64,000 nt of DNA from Candidatus Krumholzibacteriota bacterium (lineage in GTDB: Bacteria; Krumholzibacteriota; Krumholzibacteriia; Krumholzibacteriales; Krumholzibacteriaceae). Within the stretch, counting starts at the first letter, position 1. Every line of letters starts with the position of its first letter. This document shows, piece after piece, positions 51,428 to 60,045 of the stretch. The notes beneath the pieces were generated by a model. That model did not search any database. It saw nothing but the letters and a program-made list of their open reading frames with translations, and had not been told where the DNA came from. The translations under genes were made by a program, and so were the position numbers. The stretch lies in NCBI GenBank assembly GCA_016932415.1, contig JAFGCX010000027.1, forward strand, positions 46,800 to 110,799. Reading direction: 5' to 3'.

Positions 51428-52999
51428 TCAGTGCTTTTGAAAAAGAACAGGAAGAAGAATTATGAATAGATTCCCGAGAAACATCAGGAAGAATGATAGC
51501 TGCCCATATTTGCAGTAAAATGTCATTTTCCTTAATATCGTCACCGGAGTAATGAACATTCCATTCTTGTTTAAATCAATGGAATACTTGACCCTTCCGG
51601 CAGGGTCTACGGACATCGAAATGCCGGTGTTAGCTGCCCGGATAAGTGATACTCCGTTTTCGACAGCACGAAGAACTGGCATTTCGGCATGTTGCATTGC
51701 TCCCCTCGAGCTTCCGAACCAGCCGTCATTTGTAATATTGACTAAAAACTGGGCTCCATTTCTAATATATTTTCTTGCATATTCAGTAAACGTCGATTCG
51801 AAACAGATCAGAGTGCCAAATTTGCCCGCAACGGAATCAAAAATAGTCATATTTTCACCATGTTTGAAATTGGCCTGTCCAAAATCAATCTTTTCCAGGC
51901 CGGGGAAATATTGGCTGAATGGCACCTTTTCGCCAAAGGGCAAAAGCTTTATCTTTTCATACTGAGCGGTCAATTCACCTTTTTTGTCGAACAATCCACA
52001 AGCGTTGAATCCTATCCACTTTTCACCTTCCTGAATATGATTTATGTACCCGATCAGAAGATCGACTCCCGAATTGTTTGAAATCCTCTTTAACCAGTTT
52101 CTGTATCGAGTGGAGTGACTTACCGAGACAGGCGCTGCCGTCTCAGGGAATATTACTAATTTCGCTCCAAGCTCGGCACCTCTCTTCGTCAGTTCATCAA
52201 TTTGAACAAAAATAGAATCACGATATTCCGGTTTCCATTTAATTCCTAAATTGACATTCGGTTGTACGATAGCGATATCCTCCCTGGATCTGTTATCAGT
52301 AATATCCCTGTCTATCTGCCCGATCCGCATGTTCCCATACGCAAGATGAGATATCGTAACAACGGCCAGAACAACCGAAGCCAAGGCTTTATGCTTTTTA
52401 TCGCTGGAAAAGATAATGAAGGCTATCAGCACATTCAGGAGGACAATAACCATCGATAATCCAAATGGGCCATATATAGACAACCCCTGGAGAGCGATCG
52501 GATAGGGCACAAGAGAACTTGAAATCAATCCCCATGAAAAAGCAAGTTCACCATTACTGCGTATGAATTCGATCAGTGCCCAGAGCGCTGGAGCCGTAAA
52601 AACAGCTCTTATTCCAAAACGTTTTATAAGCCATGATAATAACAGGGTAAAAAGCCCCGTAAAACATGAAAGGTACAATACAAACAGAATCACCGCTGGA
52701 ATAAGGATCCACGACATATTGATACTTGACTCGGGAATAAGGTTGGCTATCCAGTAGAGGAGAATCGAGAAAAAGGCGATGCCAAACAGATACCCGACCC
52801 AGAATCCTTTCTTAAGGGCATTCTTTCGCCAGACAACCCGCGGAAAAACGACTAAAAAATATCTTATCAGCGGAACAAGAGCAACAAGAGATAAGATCCT
52901 TGTTGGAAAAGGAGGGAAAGCGGCTGCCATGAGCAACCCGCCAGAAAATCCGGCGATAATCTCATCCTTCCAGTAAAATATAAATTCTCTTCTCTTCAA
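51428..52999 (-). CDS. lnt: Apolipoprotein N-acyltransferase
   Basis: The 523-residue inner-membrane enzyme adds the third acyl chain to lipoproteins. About six to eight helices precede a nitrilase-type domain with Glu in VIFPETAAPVS, Lys in KIKLLPFGEKVPF and Cys in LICFESTF. The NITNDGWFG motif and a final helix are also present. The start is TTG 52999, placed right after GGGAG. A longer frame from 53095 contains the predicted promoter and cannot be the true start. Its presence supports an outer membrane with lipoprotein sorting. Confidence 0.92.
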   Translation of the reverse strand: MKRREFIFYWKDEIIAGFSGGLLMAAAFPPFPTRILSLVALVPLIRYFLVVFPRVVWRKNALKKGFWVGYLFGIAFFSILLYWIANLIPESSINMSWILIPAVILFVLYLSCFTGLFTLLLSWLIKRFGIRAVFTAPALWALIEFIRSNGELAFSWGLISSSLVPYPIALQGLSIYGPFGLSMVIVLLNVLIAFIIFSSDKKHKALASVVLAVVTISHLAYGNMRIGQIDRDITDNRSREDIAIVQPNVNLGIKWKPEYRDSIFVQIDELTKRGAELGAKLVIFPETAAPVSVSHSTRYRNWLKRISNNSGVDLLIGYINHIQEGEKWIGFNACGLFDKKGELTAQYEKIKLLPFGEKVPFSQYFPGLEKIDFGQANFKHGENMTIFDSVAGKFGTLICFESTFTEYARKYIRNGAQFLVNITNDGWFGSSRGAMQHAEMPVLRAVENGVSLIRAANTGISMSVDPAGRVKYSIDLNKNGMFITPVTILRKMTFYCKYGQLSFFLMFLGNLFIILLPVLFQKH

Positions 53000-53029
53000 A
53001 CATCTCCCTTCAACTGCCAATCGCGGTGG

Positions 53030-53059
53030 ATTATAATCAAAATACACTATTTCAACCAA
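53030..53059 (-). promoter_or_regulatory. Sigma-70-type promoter for lnt
   Basis: The minus strand shows TTGGTT, 18 bases, and a perfect TATAAT, giving transcription from about 53023, some 24 bases before the TTG start codon at 52999. Confidence 0.6.
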
Positions 53060-53181
53060 TATTAATTTAATATTTATCCGAATATCTCGATACAAAGCGA
53101 TTATTCGCCATGTTAACAGGAATGAGTTCCTAGAGTATTCTCATCGAATCCAAGTATAAATTTGATCTCATTCAACAATAA

Positions 53182-54828
53182 TCAACCATCTCTGGCGAGT
53201 GATCCCGATGCTTGGAAGTCCTTTCCGCTTAAAGAAAGACGCTTCATTTTTTTCAGCAGGCCTTGCCGTGTTATCCCGAGCATTTCTGCTGACCGAGTCC
53301 TGTTTCCGGAAAAACGTTTAAGTGTTTTCTCAATCATCTTCAGTTCCAGCCGGTTTACAGCTGCTGGCAGAGTCTGATCTTCAAAATCCGATCCCTGTGA
53401 AAGATCAATGTTGTAATTCCGTACTGAAGACGAGAACATCTCTGAAAGCAGAAGCGGATTATCGGGAAAAAGAGCAATGGCTCTTTCAATTTCATTTTTT
53501 AGTTCTCTGACATTTCCAGGCCAGTTGTACGACAAAAGATCCCTTGCGGCTCCGGCAGAGATCTGTGGATTTTTTCTTCCACGCTTACTGGAACCAGTAT
53601 CTAGAAAATGTCTGGCGAGAAGCAATATGTCTTCTTTTCTTTGCCTCAATGGAGGGATATATAATCGGACTCCCTTTATCCTGTAGTATAAATCTTCTCT
53701 GAACCTTTTTTCTTTCACCTGACTGGCAAGATCTCTGTTTGTGGCAAATACAAACCTTACATCGATCTTCCGCCTCTGACTTTCTCCCACACGTCTTATC
53801 TCCTTTTCCTGAATGACTCTAAGCAATGCCGCTTGAAGGTGCAGGGGCATCTCTCCAATCTCATCAAGGAAAAACGTTCCACCTCCCGCGCTTTCCACTA
53901 ATCCGCGTCTATTATTCATCGCTCCTGTAAAAGAGCCTTTTACATGCCCGAACAGTTCGCTTTGGAGCAGTGACGGCGGCAGTTCCATACAGTTGATAAT
54001 GACTAGTGGACCCACTCTCCCGGGATTGAGGTTATGAATATTTCGGGCGACAATCTCCTTCCCAGTACCATTTTCACCTTCTATTAAAACTGGAATCTTG
54101 CTGGAGGCTATATTCTTCAACTGATTTTTTAATTTTATAACTCCGGGCGAAAATCCGAAAAGTGGGGGATCTAAATCCTTAATCGAATATTTTTGCCCTG
54201 AACAAGCCGTTCTCCCTGAATCGGTATTTTCGGAAATTACATTGATTCCCGCTATGTTCAATATTGGTTCAAGCAGATCCATGAATCTACTCGCGGCATA
54301 AAGATTTTGTATCATCGCCCCGTCAAGAGACCTTCGACATACGATCCTGACCTCTGTGTCCAACCGATGAATTCTGCCTCTGAATACCCATTTCCCGTTA
54401 CCAAGGTTATCCAGAACCCATCCATCTTGATAGCAAACAGGTTGATTGCACGTCACAATACCTGGGAATCCGACCGGGAAGGATAAATCCTCCTTTTCAT
54501 CTCTGTCATGGAAGTTACCACCTCCTGACATTTCAGGAAACAGGAATGATATTTGCCTACCTCTAATGATATCTGTTCTTGAAGGCTGTTTATCGTATTG
54601 ATGACGATGATCGATGATCTTGAGCCGCTTTTCATCCTCTTGATAAAACGCACGCAGATAAGCAGACTCCAAATCACAGAAATGACAAAGTATCCTTAAG
54701 AATTCGTCTATCAGGTTTTCCAAATGTTCTTCCTCCCGGAATATCCCTTTTGAAAAGAAGAAATCCTTCCAGATATAAAAATTATTTCCTAAATTTAAAA
54801 TATCCCAGTCAAGTTTCCTTAAGCCCAA
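53182..54828 (-). CDS. Sigma-54 enhancer-binding transcriptional activator with GAF-like sensor
   Basis: The 548-residue protein has an N-terminal sensor region (1-215, GAF-like, not firmly classified). An AAA+ domain (about 225-465) has Walker A EGENGTGKE, Walker B GGTFFLDEIGE, the arginine finger region and a GSFTGA loop in place of GAFTGA. A Fis-type helix-turn-helix closes it (RSAEMLGITRQGLLKKMKRL). The loop contacts sigma-54, and Ala to Ser is a change at a conserved position. The start is TTG 54828 with only a weak ribosome site. The gene is divergent from the PqqD-like gene. Confidence 0.9.
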   Translation of the reverse strand: MGLRKLDWDILNLGNNFYIWKDFFFSKGIFREEEHLENLIDEFLRILCHFCDLESAYLRAFYQEDEKRLKIIDHRHQYDKQPSRTDIIRGRQISFLFPEMSGGGNFHDRDEKEDLSFPVGFPGIVTCNQPVCYQDGWVLDNLGNGKWVFRGRIHRLDTEVRIVCRRSLDGAMIQNLYAASRFMDLLEPILNIAGINVISENTDSGRTACSGQKYSIKDLDPPLFGFSPGVIKLKNQLKNIASSKIPVLIEGENGTGKEIVARNIHNLNPGRVGPLVIINCMELPPSLLQSELFGHVKGSFTGAMNNRRGLVESAGGGTFFLDEIGEMPLHLQAALLRVIQEKEIRRVGESQRRKIDVRFVFATNRDLASQVKEKRFREDLYYRIKGVRLYIPPLRQRKEDILLLARHFLDTGSSKRGRKNPQISAGAARDLLSYNWPGNVRELKNEIERAIALFPDNPLLLSEMFSSSVRNYNIDLSQGSDFEDQTLPAAVNRLELKMIEKTLKRFSGNRTRSAEMLGITRQGLLKKMKRLSLSGKDFQASGSLARDG

Positions 54829-55057
54829 TGGGCATTAATCATTCCCGATACGACATGCTTTGATATCTATATATGATATATACGGTTATATTATTATACG
54901 TTACTTTTATATCAGTGGTTCTGTCAGTTTTCTGACGCTACGATCCGCTTGACAACGCCATGATGAGAGAATATCATTCCTCTGACTTGACAAACCTGTG
55001 TCAATATACTGACGGTTGCAACGAAACCCTTTTTGATTCCATACCCGGGAAAAATAA
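54829..55057. promoter_or_regulatory. Divergent regulatory region with TGAC/GTCA palindromes
   Basis: Between the activator and the PqqD-like gene lie several inverted repeats built on TGAC/GTCA: GTCAG-tttt-CTGAC (54923-54936), TTGACA-aacctg-TGTCAA (54987-55004), and nearby single TGAC copies. A minus-strand TATAAT (54893-54898) without a good -35 may serve the activator gene. These look like operator sites, possibly for the activator itself. Confidence 0.45.
54949..54977 (+). promoter_or_regulatory. Sigma-70-type promoter for the PqqD-like gene
   Basis: A perfect TTGACA at 54949, 17 bases, then TATCAT (4 of 6) at 54972. The predicted transcript starts near 54984 and would carry the TTGACA...TGTCAA palindrome at its very 5' end, where a repressor could bind. 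Confidence 0.55.
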
Positions 55058-55426
55058 GTGAAAGAGAAAATAGAAGTAAATCTGCTGGAATTAATTCCTG
55101 AGAAGCTGATTGATCAGGAAACTGATGAAAACGGGATGATAACGCTTTTAGTTCCAAGATTTAGAAATCGTTTTCTGAAAATAATGAACGACCGGTCCCC
55201 ACATAGAAGATTTGTAAAGATGAAGCTTGATGAAATCGGTAGTTGCGCATGGTCCAGTATCGATGGAAAGAAAAACATAAGACAGATCGGCGAGACACTG
55301 CGGGAAAATTTCGGAGAACAGATCGAGCCATGTTATGATCGTCTGAGTATGTTCATGACAAAACTCGAATACGAAAAGTACATCAGGTATATCAATCTGG
55401 ATCATCAAATAGCCGGTACGGAGTGA
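55058..55426 (+). CDS. Orphan PqqD-family protein (RRE-like fold)
   Basis: The 122-residue protein resembles the PqqD family, the peptide-binding winged-helix fold (RRE) used by radical-SAM peptide-modifying systems. The match is in FVKMKLDEIGSCAWSSIDGKKNIRQIGETLRENFG and the following helix. No radical SAM enzyme, precursor peptide or PQQ gene is next to it in this window. The start is GTG 55058 with only a weak purine-rich ribosome site. The role is unknown; it may bind a peptide segment of another protein. Confidence 0.75.
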   Translation: MKEKIEVNLLELIPEKLIDQETDENGMITLLVPRFRNRFLKIMNDRSPHRRFVKMKLDEIGSCAWSSIDGKKNIRQIGETLRENFGEQIEPCYDRLSMFMTKLEYEKYIRYINLDHQIAGTE

Positions 55427-55484
55427 TGGCAACCCGTCAGGTTTGAATGTCGCCTTGTGACAGTATTGATTAATACTCCAACAC

Positions 55485-57410
55485 CTAGTTCAGCCGGATA
55501 ATAACAGCATTCATACTTCGATCCTCTTCCACCTCTATTGTAAAATTATAATCAGATAACGGAGGAAGACTGAACAATAGATACTCAGGTCCCATCGATG
55601 ATATCTCTCCTGTGACTGGTCCGGAACAGTAGTCCGCGAAAGAATAATACAGCGGGAGAAAGTCCACTCGCATATTTAGTGAACTGTACGTGAAACGAGT
55701 ATCATCGGTAATTTCAAGATCATCAAGAAAAAGAGTGGCGATCCAGTCACTGAATATTTCGAAGAACTTCATCCCAGTCGCTTTCTCCACATTCCCAATC
55801 CCTGTCTCTTTGGATTGAACAAGTTTTTTGAAGACGGTTTCCCCGAACCTGTCGCCCAGATACCTGAAAAAGAGGAAGGACGCGCCTCTTTCCGGAATAC
55901 TGTTTCCGCCATGAATAAGAGAAACTGTGCCAGGGTCAGCCAGGAACCTGTTCGCTCTTTTAACATTATCCTCATCGTAACAATTCAAGTCTTCAGCAAT
56001 ATGAGCCAAACCTTCGTCCACCCATGTTTCTTCAACGTAAGTTGGAAGAATACCATTACCATAATCAAGTACTCGGTAATTGAACATGATCATGTGTAAA
56101 AATTCATGCCCTAGAACTCCTTCGATCGCGAGGAGCGCCTTATCTTTTTCATACGTATTTTCATAAATACCTTCCGGGTCCGGAACGATGGTATAAAACA
56201 CCTCCATCGCGTTAGTACAGGCAGGGTTCATATAAGCCGGGATCAGATCGCCAGGCATGAAAAATCCAGCGATATAACCTTCAGTCGATGCCGTTCCTGA
56301 AGGAGTGAGCAGATTAACGACAGGAGAAAGAAGTATCGCAACCTTGCGATTTCCATCAATATCCGATTCAGATCCAAACGCTTCCCTGTTTTTCTGATAA
56401 ATACTTGTATCGAATATTTCACCGAGAGCTATGGTTTCACTTCCAGTTATACAGCTGATATCTGTCATTTGATCGAGATAGACCAGAGTGTGGATTCCCT
56501 CATAGACAAGATCGGCCGTTACAGCAGTAAAACTGCTTGGATCGATTGTGCTTCCTTCAGGGTCAGCGTACACGCTAAATGTCATAGTCTGAGGTGCCAT
56601 TGTTGCCGTGTTTTTACGGAAGTCAGTAATTTCCGGGCTTACATCACTTCTTGTAACTGAAGTTATCGCCAGGAGACAGTCATTTCTTCTTCGTTTTTCA
56701 AAATCGTATCTTCTCCTCGCACCGTCGCCGTCTTCCATAAAAGCTGTCAAATCCTTGTGATCTCTACCCGAAACATTTGTAGTTACACTGAATTCGGTTT
56801 TTGCATCTTCCACCCTGACATTGGAGCATGGACTATCGGCAGCAAATGAATATTGGGACAGATCTGATGGATCCTCGGGATCGGAGCTCTCAAAGAGAAT
56901 CATCAGATACTGCTCTGCTTCCTCTGATGTTACTGATTTAAAAGAATATGCTTCCGACGAAAAGAATATTTTGGCTACATTTCCTGCTTCCTGATTGATT
57001 CTGACTGGCAAAGCGTTCGATGAGATTTCAAAGATGTCAGCTTCAAATGGATTTGCATTATTGATGAGATCTACAAATTCAATTCTCAAATGACCGGAAA
57101 AAGCTCCATCCGGTACTATAGTTTTGATTTCATCATTAACTATTTCAACGGGGATCACTTTCCTGCTTGCTATTGGATTGGAAAACTCACATGGAGAAAA
57201 CGACACTCTGACTCGAGACCGGACCAGGTCAAAATCAGTCCCATATAATGTAATGGTATCTCCGACACTTGCTACGGCAGGTTCAAAAAATACAATTTCA
57301 GGCGGGACTATAATAACGGGATCATTACTACAGCCTGATAGATTCATTATTCCGAATACAGTAAGGAGATATACCGTGATCCCCGAAAACTTCAAGTGAT
57401 TGACGAACAT
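55485..57410 (-). CDS. Lipoprotein metallopeptidase (M30-like gluzincin) with IPT/TIG-like domain
   Basis: The 641-residue protein has lipobox LSGC (Cys27). An IPT/TIG-like domain (about 37-130, IVFFEPAVASVGDTITLYGTDFD) follows. The peptidase domain has HEFLH at 435-439 and a downstream Glu466 in WVDEGLAHIAED, the gluzincin zinc site complete. Such domains resemble hyicolysin-type (M30) peptidases. It is probably an outer-membrane-anchored secreted protease. It converges on the PqqD-like gene, with 58 bases between and no strong terminator. Confidence 0.85.
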   Translation of the reverse strand: MFVNHLKFSGITVYLLTVFGIMNLSGCSNDPVIIVPPEIVFFEPAVASVGDTITLYGTDFDLVRSRVRVSFSPCEFSNPIASRKVIPVEIVNDEIKTIVPDGAFSGHLRIEFVDLINNANPFEADIFEISSNALPVRINQEAGNVAKIFFSSEAYSFKSVTSEEAEQYLMILFESSDPEDPSDLSQYSFAADSPCSNVRVEDAKTEFSVTTNVSGRDHKDLTAFMEDGDGARRRYDFEKRRRNDCLLAITSVTRSDVSPEITDFRKNTATMAPQTMTFSVYADPEGSTIDPSSFTAVTADLVYEGIHTLVYLDQMTDISCITGSETIALGEIFDTSIYQKNREAFGSESDIDGNRKVAILLSPVVNLLTPSGTASTEGYIAGFFMPGDLIPAYMNPACTNAMEVFYTIVPDPEGIYENTYEKDKALLAIEGVLGHEFLHMIMFNYRVLDYGNGILPTYVEETWVDEGLAHIAEDLNCYDEDNVKRANRFLADPGTVSLIHGGNSIPERGASFLFFRYLGDRFGETVFKKLVQSKETGIGNVEKATGMKFFEIFSDWIATLFLDDLEITDDTRFTYSSLNMRVDFLPLYYSFADYCSGPVTGEISSMGPEYLLFSLPPLSDYNFTIEVEEDRSMNAVIIRLN

Positions 57411-57466
57411 GCTGTATCAGATCTCCATTACTCACTTCCAAGCATTACAAAACATCACAAAGAGAT

Positions 57467-57495
57467 ATTAAACAGGATATATCAATGGTAGTCAA
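57467..57495 (-). promoter_or_regulatory. Sigma-70-type promoter for the M30-like lipoprotein gene
   Basis: The minus strand shows TTGACT (5 of 6), 17 bases and TTTAAT (5 of 6), about 57 bases upstream of the ATG at 57410. Confidence 0.6.
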
Positions 57496-57534
57496 GAATC
57501 GTCTGGTGGCGCGCCTACCGATGATAAGCAATAA

Positions 57535-57552
57535 CCCGGCATATATTTTGCA
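57535..57552 (+). promoter_or_regulatory. Sigma-54-type -24/-12 element upstream of the activator gene
   Basis: CCCGGCAT...TTTTGCA is seen, with GG at 57538-57539 and GC at 57550-57551, exactly 10 bases apart. The -12 side matches TTGCA, while the -24 side has CGGCAT instead of TGGCAC. The element is 61 bases before the activator ATG, suggesting autoregulation. Confidence 0.5.
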
Positions 57553-57612
57553 CTTACACCATCAGGCAGTTCGAATTAACCAGTAAATCATTTAGGAAAC
57601 CGAGAAGATCCA

Positions 57613-59040
57613 ATGGAACTTAAACTCGACCTGATCCCCTATGACATATCCGCAGGTGACGTTATACAAAAGGATTGCGCGGAAGCTGGATGGAATATAA
57701 ATCGCTTTTCGACGATTGAAAAGCTTCTTTCTGCTGCTCGGAAAAGTACATCTCCATTGGTCGTTCTTGCAATATCAGGTAAATCCAACAATTCGAAAAT
57801 CGAATATGAATTGGACCGTTTGAAATTGTGGCATGATCAAAACCCGAAGACGCAGATGATTCTGGTCACTCCGAAAGATTATCAGGCCGCTGCTGAGATC
57901 TCACTGAAACTTGGAGTGAGACATTCCATCTCATATCCATATAAAACCAAAGATCTAACTGGTATCCTTTCAAAGATAGCGACAGGCCTCAGCAAAAGAC
58001 ACCACATGGACGCGGTAAACGAGCATCTTCACAGACCAGAGGGATTCGATGAGATTATCGGAGAAAGTAAACCTATACAGGAAGTCCTTCAACTGGCAAT
58101 GAAGGTCGGTAAAAGTGAATTCACCTCGTTGATGATCACTGGCGAGAATGGCACGGGGAAAGGGGCTTTGGCTAAAGCGATACATCAAATCAGTTCCCGT
58201 TCGTCAGGTCCGTTCATTGAAGTCAATTGCGCCGCAATTCCCAGAAATCTTCTGGAAAGTGAGTTCTTTGGTTACGAAAAAGGCGCCTTCACTGATGCCA
58301 AAGAAAGAAAGCTGGGTCTATTTGAACTTGCCAATGGTGGTACTATCTTTCTGGATGAAATCGGAGAAATTGACTACGGTCTTCAGGCAAAGTTGCTTAA
58401 GTTCCTCGACTCCCGAACGATAAGACGCGTCAGCGGCACGCAATTCTTGCCAGTAGATGTCAGGATCATATCAGCTACAAACAAAGATCTGAAGGAATTG
58501 ATAGCTTCCAACAGATTTCGAACAGACTTGTTTTATAGGCTCAATGTAATAGAAATCAATCTTCCTCCTTTGAGAGACAGGATTGAAGACATCCGTCCCA
58601 TAGCACTTAAATTTACCGATATCTTTTCCACTCGTCTAAAAAAAGGACATACCAGGCTGACTGAAGACGCTTGCACACTATTGGAAAAATATAACTGGCC
58701 GGGGAATATACGTGAGTTAATCAATCTTATTGAACGAGCAGTCCTGCTTGATAGCGACGGGCTGATAAAAGCCGACGATCTGCCAATAAAGAATGAAACC
58801 TGGGATAATATGCTAAGTCTTGATAACTCAGAAGGAAATATAAGGATTAATATTCCATCTGAGGGAGTACCTCTCGAGTCTGTAGAAAAAGGTCTCATCC
58901 TGGGGACTCTTGAACGAACAAATGGAAATATAAGCCAGGCAGCAGGCCTTCTTAAGGTCGAACGAGGAACATTAAGATATAAAATGAAAAAACATGGAAT
59001 CAATGCCTCTGATCATAAGGAAAAAATCAAAACTGGCTGA
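57613..59040 (+). CDS. Sigma-54 enhancer-binding activator with pseudo-receiver N-domain
   Basis: The 475-residue protein has an N-terminal receiver-like fold (about 1-125). At the phosphoacceptor position it reads PLVVLAISGKSNN, lacking the usual Asp, so it is a pseudo-receiver not expected to be phosphorylated. The AAA+ domain has GENGTGKG (Walker A), GGTIFLDEIGE (Walker B) and a GAFTDA loop. A Fis-type HTH ends it (NISQAAGLLKVERGTLRYKMK). The start ATG 57613 has a weak GAGAAG site. The canonical sigma-54 promoter 300 bases downstream is its most obvious target. Confidence 0.92.
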   Translation: MELKLDLIPYDISAGDVIQKDCAEAGWNINRFSTIEKLLSAARKSTSPLVVLAISGKSNNSKIEYELDRLKLWHDQNPKTQMILVTPKDYQAAAEISLKLGVRHSISYPYKTKDLTGILSKIATGLSKRHHMDAVNEHLHRPEGFDEIIGESKPIQEVLQLAMKVGKSEFTSLMITGENGTGKGALAKAIHQISSRSSGPFIEVNCAAIPRNLLESEFFGYEKGAFTDAKERKLGLFELANGGTIFLDEIGEIDYGLQAKLLKFLDSRTIRRVSGTQFLPVDVRIISATNKDLKELIASNRFRTDLFYRLNVIEINLPPLRDRIEDIRPIALKFTDIFSTRLKKGHTRLTEDACTLLEKYNWPGNIRELINLIERAVLLDSDGLIKADDLPIKNETWDNMLSLDNSEGNIRINIPSEGVPLESVEKGLILGTLERTNGNISQAAGLLKVERGTLRYKMKKHGINASDHKEKIKTG

Positions 59041-59417
59041 AATGAACCACATCTCGTAACACATTAATATTATTATTGTTATACGGCCCGCTCACAAAAC
59101 CCGGGATAATTCCACAAAATACATCTGAAATATCACCTAACTGGCTTGATCTTCCACATCAGTGAATTTTTAAATATTTCGTTTTGCCCACTTATTTCAG
59201 ACTCCGTCGGCAAAATCCTATAGTCATCGTAATATATTATTATAATAATAGTTATGCTTGTAACAGATCTTTACTTCTGAACATTTCCTGACCACTTCTG
59301 CCTTGATTGGAATACATCTAAATCCCAAAAATCAACTCATGGCACCTCAGTTGCCTTAGCAGTGGGTAGAGTTGTTAAGTAGATGTTCAATAGAGTCCGA
59401 TAAAGGAGGTGTGAAGC
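59041..59417. promoter_or_regulatory. Intergenic region with sigma-54 control elements
   Basis: This 377-base stretch has no supported gene. It is AT-rich in its middle. An inverted repeat TTTTGCC (59182-59188) and GGCAAAA (59209-59215), 20 bases apart, lies about 125-160 bases upstream of the -24/-12 promoter and is a candidate activator-binding site. Confidence 0.5.
59340..59354 (+). promoter_or_regulatory. Canonical sigma-54 promoter (TGGCAC-N5-TTGC)
   Basis: TGGCAC at 59340-59345, five bases CTCAG, then TTGC at 59351-59354 match the -24/-12 consensus exactly. Transcription should start about 12 bases after GC, near 59366, giving a short leader with AAAGGAGG at 59402-59409 before the lipoprotein ATG. 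Confidence 0.85.
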
Positions 59418-59951
59418 ATGAAAAGATCCAAAGCCCAAATTTTCCTCACTTCAATAACCTTCCTCAGTGTACTGGCTGCCATGGGCTGTGGAACGAACTC
59501 GCCTGTTACCCCCTCACAGGATTACACTTTGCCCGGTGTCGAGAACCCTCTTTTCGTACAGCTGATCGCCTCCTCGGGCTCTACGCACGAAATAATCGGT
59601 TCCTCTTCTTCTAATATCGTATCCGCAGAAGAAGGTGGAATAGTAACAAACGGTTACTATAGCCTTTATTTCCCTCCGGGTGCTCTTGATGAAGATACTG
59701 AAATCACCATCGAGATGCCTCGCTATCCTGAAGCAGTAGTTGAACTTGGGCCGCACGGTATCCAGTTTAACAAACCGGTCACCCTTTCTCTCTCTCTTGA
59801 AAAGGTTGATTCAGCAGCTTCCAGGTTCGTGGTGTACTGGTTCAACGAAGAATCCAGTCTCTGGGAAAATATTGGTGGTGTAACGTATGGTAATGCAACC
59901 TCCGTTGAACTTGAACACTTCAGCGAATACGGGCATACACCAATGCTATAA
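59418..59951 (+). CDS. Small lipoprotein with ZU5-like domain
   Basis: The 177-residue protein has a lipobox AMGC with lipidated Cys24, a Ser-rich linker, and a ZU5-like beta domain (about 70-170). This domain is marked by the pattern GGxVxxxxxSLYFPPGAL, DTEITIEMP and LGPHGIQFNKPVTLSLSL. ZU5 domains occur in many secreted and surface proteins, often before larger autoproteolytic or binding modules; here it stands alone. It has a strong ribosome site (AAAGGAGG), a canonical sigma-54 promoter and a clear terminator, so it is a well-controlled single-gene unit, probably abundant when on. Confidence 0.85.
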   Translation: MKRSKAQIFLTSITFLSVLAAMGCGTNSPVTPSQDYTLPGVENPLFVQLIASSGSTHEIIGSSSSNIVSAEEGGIVTNGYYSLYFPPGALDEDTEITIEMPRYPEAVVELGPHGIQFNKPVTLSLSLEKVDSAASRFVVYWFNEESSLWENIGGVTYGNATSVELEHFSEYGHTPML

Positions 59952-59978
59952 TATTGATTTGTCACATGAATTTAAAAG

Positions 59979-60008
59979 GCCCTCTCAACATTGCGAGGGC
60001 TTTTTTTA
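59979..60008 (+). terminator. Rho-independent terminator after the lipoprotein gene
   Basis: GCCCTC (59979-59984), a 10-base loop, GAGGGC (59995-60000) and then eight consecutive T-rich bases (TTTTTTTA). This ends the sigma-54-driven unit before the kinase gene. Confidence 0.85.
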
Positions 60009-60045
60009 TTGGTATTTTTGCTAATTCACTATAGTATTTCAATCC

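Noticed and set aside
54987-55010. TTGACA followed by TATACT upstream of the PqqD-like gene
   Set aside because: The spacing is only 12 bases, so I read it as part of a palindrome rather than a promoter.
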